Part shown: piece after piece, positions 26,230 to 34,491 of the stretch
Position numbering within the stretch: the first letter of the stretch is position 1
Layout: every line of letters starts with the position of its first letter
Source: Pseudomonas sp. Irchel 3A7
GTDB lineage: Bacteria; Pseudomonadota; Gammaproteobacteria; Pseudomonadales; Pseudomonadaceae
Direction of reading: 5' to 3'
Assembly: GCF_900187565.1 (NCBI RefSeq)
Contig: NZ_FYED01000006.1
Location: forward strand, 124,001-188,000
Length of the DNA stretch: 64,000 nt
Made by a program: the position numbers and the translations under genes
The notes under the pieces: generated by a model
Told to the model about the DNA's origin: nothing
The model's input: only the letters and a program-made list of their open reading frames with translations
The model's database searches: none

Positions 26230-26586
26230 ATGAACCGATGCGTACCCGGCCTCATCCTGCTGGCCTTGAGCGGCGTTCTCGGCCATCAGGTTCTCGCGCA
26301 GGGCGTTTCGCCGCGAGAACCGTTGCAGGTCGCCCAAAACCTGCCAAACAGCAACAACAATCCCTACAACAGCCCGATCCGCCGTGCCAACCCCAACAGC
26401 ATGCAGGGCACCCAACCCAGCGCGCCGGCCATTCGCGGGCCCAATACCGTGCCGGTGCCGCGACCGCCGACCCTCGACAACGGCGGCATTGGCAATCGCT
26501 ATCCGCAAACTCAGTCGCCCCCTGCCAGTGCGCCGAAATTCATACCCAATCCACCTCATCGAGATGCTGCCACCGGCAATCGCTGA
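26230..26586 (+). CDS. Secreted Pro/Asn-rich small protein
   Basis: The product has 118 residues with a signal peptide (about 1-23, ending VLA-QGV). The mature part is low-complexity, rich in Pro, Asn, Arg and Ser, with no Cys and no known domain. It lies 28 bases upstream of the PQQ-type dehydrogenase gene in the same orientation, so it is probably co-transcribed. A role beside that periplasmic enzyme is only a guess. Confidence 0.6.
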   Translation: MNRCVPGLILLALSGVLGHQVLAQGVSPREPLQVAQNLPNSNNNPYNSPIRRANPNSMQGTQPSAPAIRGPNTVPVPRPPTLDNGGIGNRYPQTQSPPASAPKFIPNPPHRDAATGNR

Positions 26587-26614
26587 ACCATCTACATGAC
26601 AAAAGGAACCGTCC

Positions 26615-27766
26615 ATGTTTTGCAAATCTCTCCCGGCCTTTGCATGCGCCGGCGCTTTACTGGCCGCCACGCTGCCTGCCTTGGCGGCGCCTTCCCAGGA
26701 CCTGAAAAGCGAGCAGGGCACCCTGGAGGTCACGCCGATCGTCCAGGGGCTGGAGCATCCTTGGGCGCTGGCATTCCTTCCTGACCGCAAGGGCATGCTG
26801 GTGACCGAACGACCCGGCAACCTGCGAGTGGTGAGCGCCGACGGCAAACTCTCGGCACCCATCAACGGCGTACCCAAGGTCTGGGCCAAAGGGCAGGGCG
26901 GTTTGCTGGATGTGGCGTTGTCACCGGATTTCAAGCAGGACCGCACGATCTATCTGTCGTACGCCGAAGGTGGCGGTCAGGGTGGCAAGGCCGGCACGGC
27001 CGTCGGTCGCGGGCAGTTGTCCGAAGATCTGGCGAACCTGAAGAATTTCACCGTGATTTTCCGTCAGGAACCCAAGCTTTCCGTCGGCAACCATTTCGGT
27101 TCGCGACTGGTGTTCGACCGCGATGGTTATCTGTTCATTACCTTGGGCGAAAACAATGATCGCCCGACCGCCCAGGATCTCGACAAACTGCAAGGTAAGG
27201 TCGTGCGGATCTACCCGGATGGCAAGGTGCCGAACGACAACCCCTTTGTCGGTCAGGCGGGTGTGCGCCCGGAGATCTGGGCCTACGGCGTTCGCAACCC
27301 GCAAGGCGCGGCGCTCAATCCCTGGACCGGCACCCTTTGGGAAAACGAGCACGGTCCCCGGGGCGGCGACGAGATCAACATCATTGAACGTGGCAAGAAT
27401 TACGGTTGGCCGCTGGCCACCCACGGCATCAACTATTCCGGCCTGCCGATCCCGGAAGCCAACGGAAAAACCGCCGAGGGCACCCTCCGGCCGCACCATG
27501 TCTGGGAAAAATCCCCGGGGCTGAGCGGCATGGCGTTCTACGACGGGGATCGCTTCAAGGCCTGGCAGCACAACGCATTTATCGGCGCACTGGTGACCCA
27601 GGAACTGATCCGCCTGCAATTTGACGGCGACAAGGTCGTTCACGAAGAGCGCTTGCTGGGCGAACTCAACAAGCGCATCCGCGATGTACGGCAGGGACCG
27701 GATGGGTATTTGTACGTGCTGACCGATGAAGAGAACGGGGCGTTGTACAAGATCGGCCTCAAGTAG
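26615..27766 (+). CDS. PQQ-dependent soluble sugar dehydrogenase (Asd/YliI-like)
   Basis: The product has 383 residues with a signal peptide (about 1-25, ending LAA-PSQ). It is a six-bladed beta-propeller of the glucose/sorbosone dehydrogenase family: GLEHPWALAFLPD near the start, GNHFGSRLVFDRDGYLFITLGE with the catalytic His, YGVRNPQGAALNPWTGTLWENEHGPRGGDEIN, and GKNYGWP. Relatives in E. coli oxidise aldoses with PQQ in the periplasm. The exact sugar is unknown. Its 3' end overlaps the convergent GNAT frame by 8 bases. Confidence 0.88.
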   Translation: MFCKSLPAFACAGALLAATLPALAAPSQDLKSEQGTLEVTPIVQGLEHPWALAFLPDRKGMLVTERPGNLRVVSADGKLSAPINGVPKVWAKGQGGLLDVALSPDFKQDRTIYLSYAEGGGQGGKAGTAVGRGQLSEDLANLKNFTVIFRQEPKLSVGNHFGSRLVFDRDGYLFITLGENNDRPTAQDLDKLQGKVVRIYPDGKVPNDNPFVGQAGVRPEIWAYGVRNPQGAALNPWTGTLWENEHGPRGGDEINIIERGKNYGWPLATHGINYSGLPIPEANGKTAEGTLRPHHVWEKSPGLSGMAFYDGDRFKAWQHNAFIGALVTQELIRLQFDGDKVVHEERLLGELNKRIRDVRQGPDGYLYVLTDEENGALYKIGLK

Positions 27767-28358
27767 CTTTTGATCCTGTGGCGAGGGAGCTTGCTCCCGT
27801 TGGGGTGCGAAGCGCCCCCCGGCATTCTTTCTGGCTCATCGTGCAAACAGGTCTTGCGACGGCTGCGCCGCCGAACGGGACGGTGCGGCGATCCGACAAG
27901 CTCCCTCGCCGCAGGATGCGTTTTTCCAGGCGCAATGCATCGGCATGGTCCTGGTAATAGTCTTTCACCAGGGCAAAGCGCTGGTAACCATTACGCTCAT
28001 ACAGAGCAATCGCCCCTGGATTGTCGATCCGCACCTCCAGGCGCAAATAGGCGCAATCGTGCTCTAGAGCGCAGGCTTCGACGCGATCGAGTAACTGCTT
28101 GCCCAGTCCATTGCCCCGGGCCTGGGCCGCGATGGCAATCGAATACAGACGCGCGAGCGACGTGCCTCGGTGGAACAGCACCACCGCATAACCCAACAGA
28201 TGCTCACCGCGTTGGGCCACCAGCAGTTGTCCGTGGGCGCGGCTGATCATCCATTGAAAGCTGCGACGGTTGAGCCGGTCTGTGGTGAAGCATTGCTCTT
28301 CCAGTTGCAATAAAGCGGGTAAGTCTTTGATTACCGCCGAACGAAAAAGGGTATTCAT
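27759..28358 (-). CDS. GNAT acetyltransferase, 3' end read through a palindromic repeat
   Basis: The frame encodes 199 residues. Residues 1 to about 149 are a clean GNAT domain with the acetyl-CoA loop (IAAQARGNGLGKQLL), ending in HADALRLEKRIL. The remaining 50 or so codons are translated from the palindromic repeat at 27776-27914 and are not protein-like. As I recall, relatives beside RimK-like genes continue into a C39-like peptidase domain. That part is absent here, so this is probably a truncated but perhaps active GNAT. It is divergent from the RimK-like gene. Confidence 0.7.
   Translation of the reverse strand: MNTLFRSAVIKDLPALLQLEEQCFTTDRLNRRSFQWMISRAHGQLLVAQRGEHLLGYAVVLFHRGTSLARLYSIAIAAQARGNGLGKQLLDRVEACALEHDCAYLRLEVRIDNPGAIALYERNGYQRFALVKDYYQDHADALRLEKRILRRGSLSDRRTVPFGGAAVARPVCTMSQKECRGALRTPTGASSLATGSKAT
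27776..27914. repeat. Second-type palindromic repeat invading the GNAT 3' end
   Basis: Outer arms tgtggcgagggagcttg and caagctccctcgccgca form the element; the interior holds further GC-rich arms. It begins exactly at the end of the recognisable GNAT sequence. Confidence 0.75.
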
Positions 28359-28450
28359 ATGACCGCCGTAAAAGTTGCGTAACGGAACGAGACTTTCAAA
28401 AAATCTCGTGCTTAATAGGAAAGGTCTTGTTCTCCAACGGATCAATCACT

Positions 28451-30025
28451 ATGTCAGCGGTACAAGGTCATTGGCGCGAAGTATCCGAGCAAACTTTGCC
28501 AGCGGCAACTTATTTAAAAGACACCAGCAGAACTTCGAGCCAGTTGATTATCATCGTCGAACGCAAGGAAGACTGGGCCTCTTATTTTCCCAGCGAAGAC
28601 ATCGTCACGGCTCAGGAATACCTGGAACAAACCCGCGACAATGAGCAAGGCAAGCGCGTTCAGGTCATCAACCTGTGCCGCAGCTACAAGTACCTGGGGC
28701 ACGGTTATTACTGCTCGCTGCTGGGCGAAGCCCGCGGGCACAAGGTCATTCCGTCGGTGCGGACTATCAGCGAACTGACCCGGAAATCCCTGTATGGATT
28801 GGCGCTGGACGATCTGGATAAAGCCCTGGAAAAAGCCCTCAGCCATCATGCTTACAGCGACACCGAGGGTTTTACCCTGACACTTTATTTCGGCAAGACC
28901 CATATTGAACCCTTGCAGGATCTGGCCCGACAGTTATTCGAAGTCTTTGCCTGCCCTATCTTGTTAGTTGAATTTCGCCGAACGAATGGCTGGCACATCG
29001 AAGGCATAAAGTCCGGCGCACTGCACAAGTTGCGAGAGGATCAGGAAGATCAATTCGCCCATTCCCTGGACAGTTTCAGTCGCAAGATCTGGCGCCTGCC
29101 GCGTTCACGACGGCTGGCCCGTTATGACCTGGCCATCCTGCACGATCCCCAGGAGGCTTTGCCGCCGTCGAATGCCAAGGCGCTGGACAATTTTGTCAGG
29201 GTCGGCAGGACGCTGGGTATCGACGTCGAATTGATCGAACGCAAGGATTACGCACGGATTGCCGAGTACGACGGCCTGTTGATCCGCGAGACCACCAGCG
29301 TCGACAACCACACATACCGCTTCGCCAAGAAGGCCGAGAGCGAAGGACTGGTGGTGATGGACGACCCGGCGTCGATCCTGCGTTGCACCAATAAGGTGTA
29401 CCTGACCGACCTGCTCAAGAGCCATCAACTGGGCATGCCCGCCACCGAAATCCTCTACAAGGAGCGACCGGAAGACTTCGAACGGGTTGGCGAACGGCTG
29501 GGATTTCCGCTGGTGTTGAAAATCCCCGACGGGTGTTTCTCCCGAGGCGTGATCAAGGTCGAAAGCCGGCAAGCGCTGCTCGAAGCCACCGCCGAGCTGT
29601 TCGAACACTCGGTACTGTTGCTGGCACAGGAGTTCTTTTACACCGAATACGACTGGCGCATCGGTGTGCTCAACCGCAAACCGATCTTTGCCTGCCAATA
29701 CTTTATGTCCAAGGGCCACTGGCAAATCTACAACCACAAGGCCAAGGGCCAGGCCATCAACGGCGAATGCCGCACCCTGGCGGTTCACGAAGCGCCGCGG
29801 GCAGTGGTGGAACTGGCGGTCAAAACCGCCAACCTGATCGGCGATGGCCTCTACGGGGTCGACCTCAAGCAGTCCGGCGACAAAGTGGTGGTGATCGAAG
29901 TCAACGACAACCCGAACCTGGACGCCGGCATCGAAGACGCCTACCTGCAGGACGACCTGTATTCATTGGTGCTGGAAGAGTTTGTTCGCCGCCTGGAGCT
30001 TAAACGTCGCGGCCAGGCCTGGTGA
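28451..30025 (+). CDS. RimK-like ATP-grasp ligase with RLAN N-terminal domain
   Basis: The product has 524 residues. The first 200 or so fit the RLAN domain that precedes some RimK-like ATP-grasp enzymes (LIIIVERKEDWASYFPSEDI, NLCRSYKYLGHGYYCSLLGEARGHK). The C-terminal 300 form an ATP-grasp ligase with KIPDGCFSRGVIKV, EFFYTEYDWRIGVL and VVVIEVNDNPNLDAG, carrying metal-binding Glu and Asn. Such enzymes link amino acids to peptides or proteins. Comparative work has placed RLAN-ATP-grasp genes with GNAT and papain-like peptidase genes as a peptide-modification system; a GNAT is divergent here. The target is unknown. Confidence 0.82.
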   Translation: MSAVQGHWREVSEQTLPAATYLKDTSRTSSQLIIIVERKEDWASYFPSEDIVTAQEYLEQTRDNEQGKRVQVINLCRSYKYLGHGYYCSLLGEARGHKVIPSVRTISELTRKSLYGLALDDLDKALEKALSHHAYSDTEGFTLTLYFGKTHIEPLQDLARQLFEVFACPILLVEFRRTNGWHIEGIKSGALHKLREDQEDQFAHSLDSFSRKIWRLPRSRRLARYDLAILHDPQEALPPSNAKALDNFVRVGRTLGIDVELIERKDYARIAEYDGLLIRETTSVDNHTYRFAKKAESEGLVVMDDPASILRCTNKVYLTDLLKSHQLGMPATEILYKERPEDFERVGERLGFPLVLKIPDGCFSRGVIKVESRQALLEATAELFEHSVLLLAQEFFYTEYDWRIGVLNRKPIFACQYFMSKGHWQIYNHKAKGQAINGECRTLAVHEAPRAVVELAVKTANLIGDGLYGVDLKQSGDKVVVIEVNDNPNLDAGIEDAYLQDDLYSLVLEEFVRRLELKRRGQAW

Positions 30026-30032
30026 GCGGCCG

Positions 30033-30956
30033 ATGATCAAGCGTTTTCAATTGGCGGATGGCGCGTTGCACGCCGTTGATCGCCTGGATGCCGACGTCAT
30101 GTTGTTCAGCAACCCCGATGCCGCCGAGCGGGACCTGCTGCACAGTCACTTCAAGCTTGATGAGCATGCCCTGGCTTCGGCGCTTGACCCCGATGAGGTT
30201 TCACGGATCGAGTTCCACCCCGACAACCTGTTCCTGATCTGGAAGCGCCCGGAAAACTACTCGGGTGCCGGTAGTCTGTCTTTCGAAGTATCGTCCTGCG
30301 GCCTGCTGTTTTGTGCGGATCGCCTGCTGGTAATCGCCACTGACGACGCACCGCTCAATGGGCTCGGCAGGGGAAAGGCATTGAACACGCCGCAGGATGT
30401 GTTACTTGATCTGTTGTTCAACAACATCCATCACTATTTGGGTCACCTGAAAGTCATCAAGCTGGTTGCCCGGGAGTTGCAACAGAAATTCAACGCATCG
30501 ATGCAGAATCAGCACCTGATCCAGATGTTCAATCTCAGCGAAAGCCTGATCTATTACATCAACGCCATCCACAGCAATGGTGCAGTCCTGACCCGGCTGC
30601 GCAACCATGCGCAAAAGGAACATTTCGACGCCCATGCCATTGGCCTGATCGACGATCTGATCATCGAAAACAACCAGTGCTACAAACAGGCTGAAATCTA
30701 CTCGACGGTGTTCTCCGGGCTGATCGACGCGCGCGGCAACCTGATGAACAACAGCATGAACAACCTGCTACGCAAGTTGACGTTGATCAACGTGGTATTC
30801 CTGCCGTTGAACCTGATCGCGAGCATTGGCGGCATGTCCGAGTTCAGCATGATGACGGCAGGTACGCCGTGGTGGGTTTCCTATCCGATGTTTCTGAGCG
30901 CAATGATGCTGGGGGCGGGGGTGATGGTGCTTGGGCTGAAGCGCTTGGCGAAGTGA
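30033..30956 (+). CDS. CorA/ZntB-family metal transporter with altered GMN motif
   Basis: The product has 307 residues and starts 7 bases after the ligase stop, so it is in the same operon. It has a large cytoplasmic N-terminal domain and two C-terminal membrane segments (about 250-270 and 283-303) in CorA order. The signature loop reads SIGGMSEFSMM, so the canonical GMN is GMS. This departs from both Mg-transporting CorA and Zn-transporting ZntB, and the ion cannot be assigned. Confidence 0.8.
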   Translation: MIKRFQLADGALHAVDRLDADVMLFSNPDAAERDLLHSHFKLDEHALASALDPDEVSRIEFHPDNLFLIWKRPENYSGAGSLSFEVSSCGLLFCADRLLVIATDDAPLNGLGRGKALNTPQDVLLDLLFNNIHHYLGHLKVIKLVARELQQKFNASMQNQHLIQMFNLSESLIYYINAIHSNGAVLTRLRNHAQKEHFDAHAIGLIDDLIIENNQCYKQAEIYSTVFSGLIDARGNLMNNSMNNLLRKLTLINVVFLPLNLIASIGGMSEFSMMTAGTPWWVSYPMFLSAMMLGAGVMVLGLKRLAK

Positions 30957-30977
30957 ATCAGGTGACTGTAAGACCGT

Positions 30978-31051
30978 CTTCGCGAGCAGGCTCGCTCCCA
31001 CAGGGATCTGCGGCGTTACTGCTTTCCGTGGGAGCAAGCCTGCTCGCGAAG
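30978..31051. repeat. REPIN (REP doublet)
   Basis: Inverted REP copies lie between the convergent CorA-like and DUF2834 genes. Confidence 0.9.
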
Positions 31052-31080
31052 GCAATACCAACAGTACTTCAAATTCGGGA

Positions 31081-31416
31081 TCAGCCCTGTTGCGAAACAC
31101 TCACCGATTTTTTGATGTCCTTGAGATTACGCACCACCAGATACAACAACGGCCCAACCGACACAAATACAGCAGTAACCACCAGATACGGCACCACCGA
31201 CCACCCCGATTTCCCGCGCTTGCGCGCATCCTTGTACATCCAGATGCCGGCCAGCGTCGCCAGCAAATAAAGATCAATGACCACCTGCGCTGTATCCGGG
31301 CGTGACATGAGGCTGATGCCAAAATCGATCAAAGACTGTTCGGCCTGGAGCATCACCGAAACGGTGTAGCCGGCAAAGGCAATCAGGGCAATCAGGGGTA
31401 GGGCGACAGGCTTCAT
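31081..31416 (-). CDS. DUF2834 small membrane protein
   Basis: The product has 111 residues starting at ATG 31416 behind a strong AAGGAGGGAAACC. It has three membrane segments and the DUF2834 motif DLYLLATLAGIWMYKDARKRGKS. The family has no known function. It is monocistronic, between a REPIN and a divergent terminator region. Confidence 0.8.
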   Translation of the reverse strand: MKPVALPLIALIAFAGYTVSVMLQAEQSLIDFGISLMSRPDTAQVVIDLYLLATLAGIWMYKDARKRGKSGWSVVPYLVVTAVFVSVGPLLYLVVRNLKDIKKSVSVSQQG

Positions 31417-31598
31417 GGTTTCCCTCCTTGGGACGATGAGCAGAATTGCCAGCCTACAGCCGCCGATGGACATTAGCCATTGACTTGCCATCAGCACCCG
31501 GCTAGTTTTCGGGCATGACTTCCACAGTATTGCGCTGCCAGCCAAGCATTATTACCGCCATTCCTCATTTGGCGGGCTAGCTCACGACTGCAGCACCC

Positions 31599-31622
31599 AA
31601 CCCGCCCTAGAGGCGGGTTTTC
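31599..31622 (+). terminator. Terminator-like hairpin upstream of threonine dehydratase
   Basis: The stem acccgcc / ggcgggt with a 4-base loop and following U-run (ttttcatttt) lies 40 bases upstream of the dehydratase ATG. It could act as a leader attenuator or block upstream transcription. Confidence 0.55.
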
Positions 31623-31663
31623 ATTTTCTGTCTCGGGGTTCTGATCAATATCAGGAGACGAAC

Positions 31664-32674
31664 ATGAGCGCCACCGCCCAACAGACCCTGCTAGAGCATT
31701 ACGTCAAAAAGATCCTCGCCGCGCCGGTCTACGAACTGGCCGTGTGTACGCCGCTGCAACCGGCCCCCGCGTTGTCCCAGGCGCTGGGCAATAAGATTCT
31801 GCTCAAGCGCGAAGATCTGCAGCCGACCTTTTCCTTCAAGATCCGTGGTGCCTACAACAAACTGGTGAACCTGAGCACCGCGCAAAAAGTTCACGGCGTG
31901 ATCACCGCTTCGGCCGGCAATCATGCCCAGGGCGTGGCACTGGCAGCTCGGGAGTTAGGCATCGAGGCCACGATAGTCATGCCTGCCACCACGCCGGAGT
32001 TAAAGGTGCTGGGCGTGCGCAGTCGCGGCGCCGAGGCATTGCTGCACGGTGAGAGCTTTCCGTTTGCCTTGACCCATGCGCTGGAACTGGCACAGCAAAC
32101 CGGCAAGACCTTTGTTTCGCCCTTCGACGATCCGGATGTGATCGCCGGACAGGGCACTGTCGCCATGGAGATCCTGCGCCAACATCAGGGGGCGCTGGAC
32201 GCGATCTTTGTCCCGGTGGGAGGTGGCGGCTTGATCGCCGGCATCGCGGCGTACGTCAAATACCTGCGGCCTGAAGTGCGCATCATCGGCGTAGAGTCAG
32301 AACATTCCGCTTGCTTGCGCGCAGCGCTACAAGTCGATGAGCGTGTGGTCCTGCCCACCGTGGGCACCTTTGCCGATGGCGTGGCGGTCGCGCAAATCGG
32401 TGCCCATGGCTTCGAATTGTGCCGGTTTTGCGTCGATGAAGTGCTGACAGTCAGCAATGATGAACTTTGCTCCGCGATCAAGAATATCTACGACGATACC
32501 CGTTCGATCACCGAGCCTTCCGGCGCCCTGGCCGTAGCCGGGATCAAGCAGTACGTAGCGTGCACCGGCGCCCGGGGCCAGAGCCTCGTGGCCATAGATT
32601 CTGGCGCCAACATCAATTTCGACAGTTTGCGGTATGTGGCAGAACGCGCCGGGTTAAGTGACGCTCCGGCGTGA
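31664..32674 (+). CDS. Short threonine/serine dehydratase
   Basis: The product has 336 residues. It is a PLP fold-type II enzyme with the lysine motif (PTFSFKIRGAYNKL, Schiff-base Lys near residue 59), the ASAGNHAQGVA loop, and the glycine-rich PVGGGGLIAGIA. It lacks the C-terminal ACT-like regulatory domains of biosynthetic IlvA (about 500 residues), so it is likely a catabolic or allosterically unregulated deaminase forming 2-oxobutyrate or pyruvate. GGAGA precedes the ATG. Confidence 0.9.
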   Translation: MSATAQQTLLEHYVKKILAAPVYELAVCTPLQPAPALSQALGNKILLKREDLQPTFSFKIRGAYNKLVNLSTAQKVHGVITASAGNHAQGVALAARELGIEATIVMPATTPELKVLGVRSRGAEALLHGESFPFALTHALELAQQTGKTFVSPFDDPDVIAGQGTVAMEILRQHQGALDAIFVPVGGGGLIAGIAAYVKYLRPEVRIIGVESEHSACLRAALQVDERVVLPTVGTFADGVAVAQIGAHGFELCRFCVDEVLTVSNDELCSAIKNIYDDTRSITEPSGALAVAGIKQYVACTGARGQSLVAIDSGANINFDSLRYVAERAGLSDAPA

Positions 32675-33021
32675 AGGTGGTGGTCAGCAGCGGACACATG
32701 AAGGTCCGCTCCGGCACGATAATCCGGTTACTCCATGACAGCTTTGTCGAGCTGACCCGACGCCGCAGGTCGAATTTTTTACGCCGTCTCAACTATTGCA
32801 AACAGGCAAGTGTGTGCAAATTGCACGGTGATCGCAGGCGCTTTTTTGCAAATTGCATGGCAGGTGTTAATGCGAGGTTACACAAAACCTTGATTTACCG
32901 ATGAACAACCGGGCGCATTCCAAGGCATGTTTTATGCTGTATCTGTTCTTGAGCTGACCGGGATATCAAATGAGTCAGCGCCGATGGTTGATTGGCAGTC
33001 TCACAAAAGGAGAGGGTCGCC
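32675..33021. other. Gap between dehydratase and DUF1652 genes
   Basis: Apart from the paired TGCAAATTGCA sites, this region shows no convincing gene. AAAGGAGAGGG close to 33022 is the ribosome-binding site of the DUF1652 gene. Confidence 0.6.
32815..32857. promoter_or_regulatory. Two TGCAAATTGCA sites, 32 bp apart
   Basis: Identical 11-base near-palindromes start at 32815 and 32847, three helical turns apart. They lie about 165 bases upstream of the DUF1652 gene. They look like operator sites for a dimeric regulator that I cannot name. Confidence 0.5.
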
Positions 33022-33294
33022 ATGTTTCTTTCTGCCTTGGAACTTCGCAATATCATTGAAAGCAGTTTCCTGCCGAGACGCTGCCAATGCACGCTGTCGC
33101 CGGATTTGTCGATGACCGTAAAAGTGTACGCCGATGGGGAAACCGACCATTTGGATCTGTTGAAGACGGGTATCGATGCCCGGCGACTCAATGGCTGTCG
33201 GGAAATCAACGAACTGATCGCAGGGTTGCGCACCGATCTCCAGCATCACTACATCGAACCCGGGCATACCCAGCCGATGCGTAAAGCACTTTAA
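33022..33294 (+). CDS. DUF1652 protein
   Basis: The product has 90 residues starting at ATG 33022 behind AAAGGAGAGGG. It has the DUF1652 pattern (LELRNIIESSFLPRRCQCTL and later RLNGCREINELIAGLRTDL). This small cytosolic family is largely restricted to Pseudomonas and has no known function. Its stop overlaps that of the convergent gene by four bases. Confidence 0.8.
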   Translation: MFLSALELRNIIESSFLPRRCQCTLSPDLSMTVKVYADGETDHLDLLKTGIDARRLNGCREINELIAGLRTDLQHHYIEPGHTQPMRKAL

Positions 33295-33686
33295 CCCGCG
33301 GCTTCGAACTCCACCGACACGCGCCGGGTCTGAAAAAAAGCCAGGCCCAGCGCCAGTTCCACTCCGACCGCAAGCAAGATACCCGGTCCGGCATGGCCAT
33401 TGAGCCATTCACCGAAGCCCAGTACCGCCAACCCCCAGCATCCGACCATGAAGCCATTGCTCAGCGCATTGCGAGTCGCAGAGGGCGCTTCGTTGCGCAC
33501 CAGATAAAACATCACGCCCAACGCCAGAAACAGCACCGCCGTGCGTCGGGCAATCAGACCTGCCGCCAGTGAATAGTCGATATCCCAGGTGGCCAGCATC
33601 CAGTCGGGTATTACACCCCAGATCAAGGCCAGCAACAGACACAAAACGGCGGTAAAAATCGACAACGTGCGAAACGAGAACTGCAT
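33291..33686 (-). CDS. Small four-TM membrane protein
   Basis: The product has 131 residues and about four hydrophobic segments (near 7-27, 40-62, 75-92 and 98-116), including RRTAVLFLALGVMFYLVRNEAPSATRNAL. I do not recognise the family with certainty. It is transcribed alone, with its end overlapping the DUF1652 gene. Confidence 0.65.
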   Translation of the reverse strand: MQFSFRTLSIFTAVLCLLLALIWGVIPDWMLATWDIDYSLAAGLIARRTAVLFLALGVMFYLVRNEAPSATRNALSNGFMVGCWGLAVLGFGEWLNGHAGPGILLAVGVELALGLAFFQTRRVSVEFEAAG

Positions 33687-33773
33687 GGCTGATCCTTGCG
33701 GCAGTGAGGGATCCAGAGCATAGCGTCAGATCCCTCACGCGAATACCGCAAGGCGTTATTTCAGACTTTTCCG

Positions 33774-34046
33774 TCAGTTCTGATAACTGCAGGCGTCAGA
33801 AAGTTTCCGGTAAGCGAGCTCCGCAGGTTTACCCGACTGATCATCGATGTAGGTCATTTTCGCAGTGATCACTTCACAGTCGAGTGTGTCGGGTTCGGTC
33901 AGCGCAATGACCTTGCCTACATGCAGAGGCATGCCGTAGTGGTAAGAGGGCACGGCTTGAGAGGAGGTGGTGTCGTTGGCCTGGGCCAGACCGGTAAACG
34001 AGACACACACAAAGGCAGCGGAAACGAGCAGGGCGCGCGAGTTCAT
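33774..34046 (-). CDS. DUF2790 secreted protein
   Basis: The product has 90 residues starting at ATG 34046, with a signal peptide (about 1-23, ending AQA-NDT). The mature part matches DUF2790: YHYGMPLHVGKVIAL, then CEVITAKMTYIDDQSGKPAELAYRKLSDAC, with two Cys that could pair. DUF2790 proteins are small periplasmic Pseudomonas proteins, several linked to copper or stress responses. The role here is unknown. Confidence 0.85.
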   Translation of the reverse strand: MNSRALLVSAAFVCVSFTGLAQANDTTSSQAVPSYHYGMPLHVGKVIALTEPDTLDCEVITAKMTYIDDQSGKPAELAYRKLSDACSYQN

Positions 34047-34491
34047 GAGGCAATCTCCAGTGCAGTCGCAAGGTTGCTCGACGTGTCGTCGAACCTGCCG
34101 CACTGGGCGTCAGAGGACTCTGAAGGCGTGCGGTCCAGTAAGTGTTGGACCGCACGATTAAGCATTGGTTAACCCACCTGAACGCCACCTGTCGCTTTGC
34201 CACTACCGTTTGGCGGTTCTCCTGCAGGAGCGAGCATGGTTAGTGATGCACGTGAACGATAACGCGTGAGGTCAGAGGCCCAGCAGCGGCCTAAGGTTTT
34301 TCGCCAGCGAGCTCGCTCCTACAGCATTCCAATCCCGTTCAGACTAAAGTCGTCTGCATTCAGGAAAAGCCCTCTGCCATCATTGCCCCTCACCCCCGCG
34401 TGTTCACTTCCCCGGCCAGCCACTGGTCCGGGCGAAGGCTATTTTTGGCTGCGTGCGCCCTGGCGTCCGCGCAGCACTGTTGGAGTTTTTC
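34047..34491. other. Gap upstream of the OprD-like gene
   Basis: This 445-base region holds divergent promoters and a diverged REPIN (34219-34323). I see no further gene. TTGGAG lies six bases before the porin ATG. Confidence 0.5.
34219..34323. repeat. Diverged REPIN
   Basis: A degenerate REP (ctgcaggagcgagc) and an inverted copy (gcgagctcgctcctacag) are separated by about 70 bases. Confidence 0.6.
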
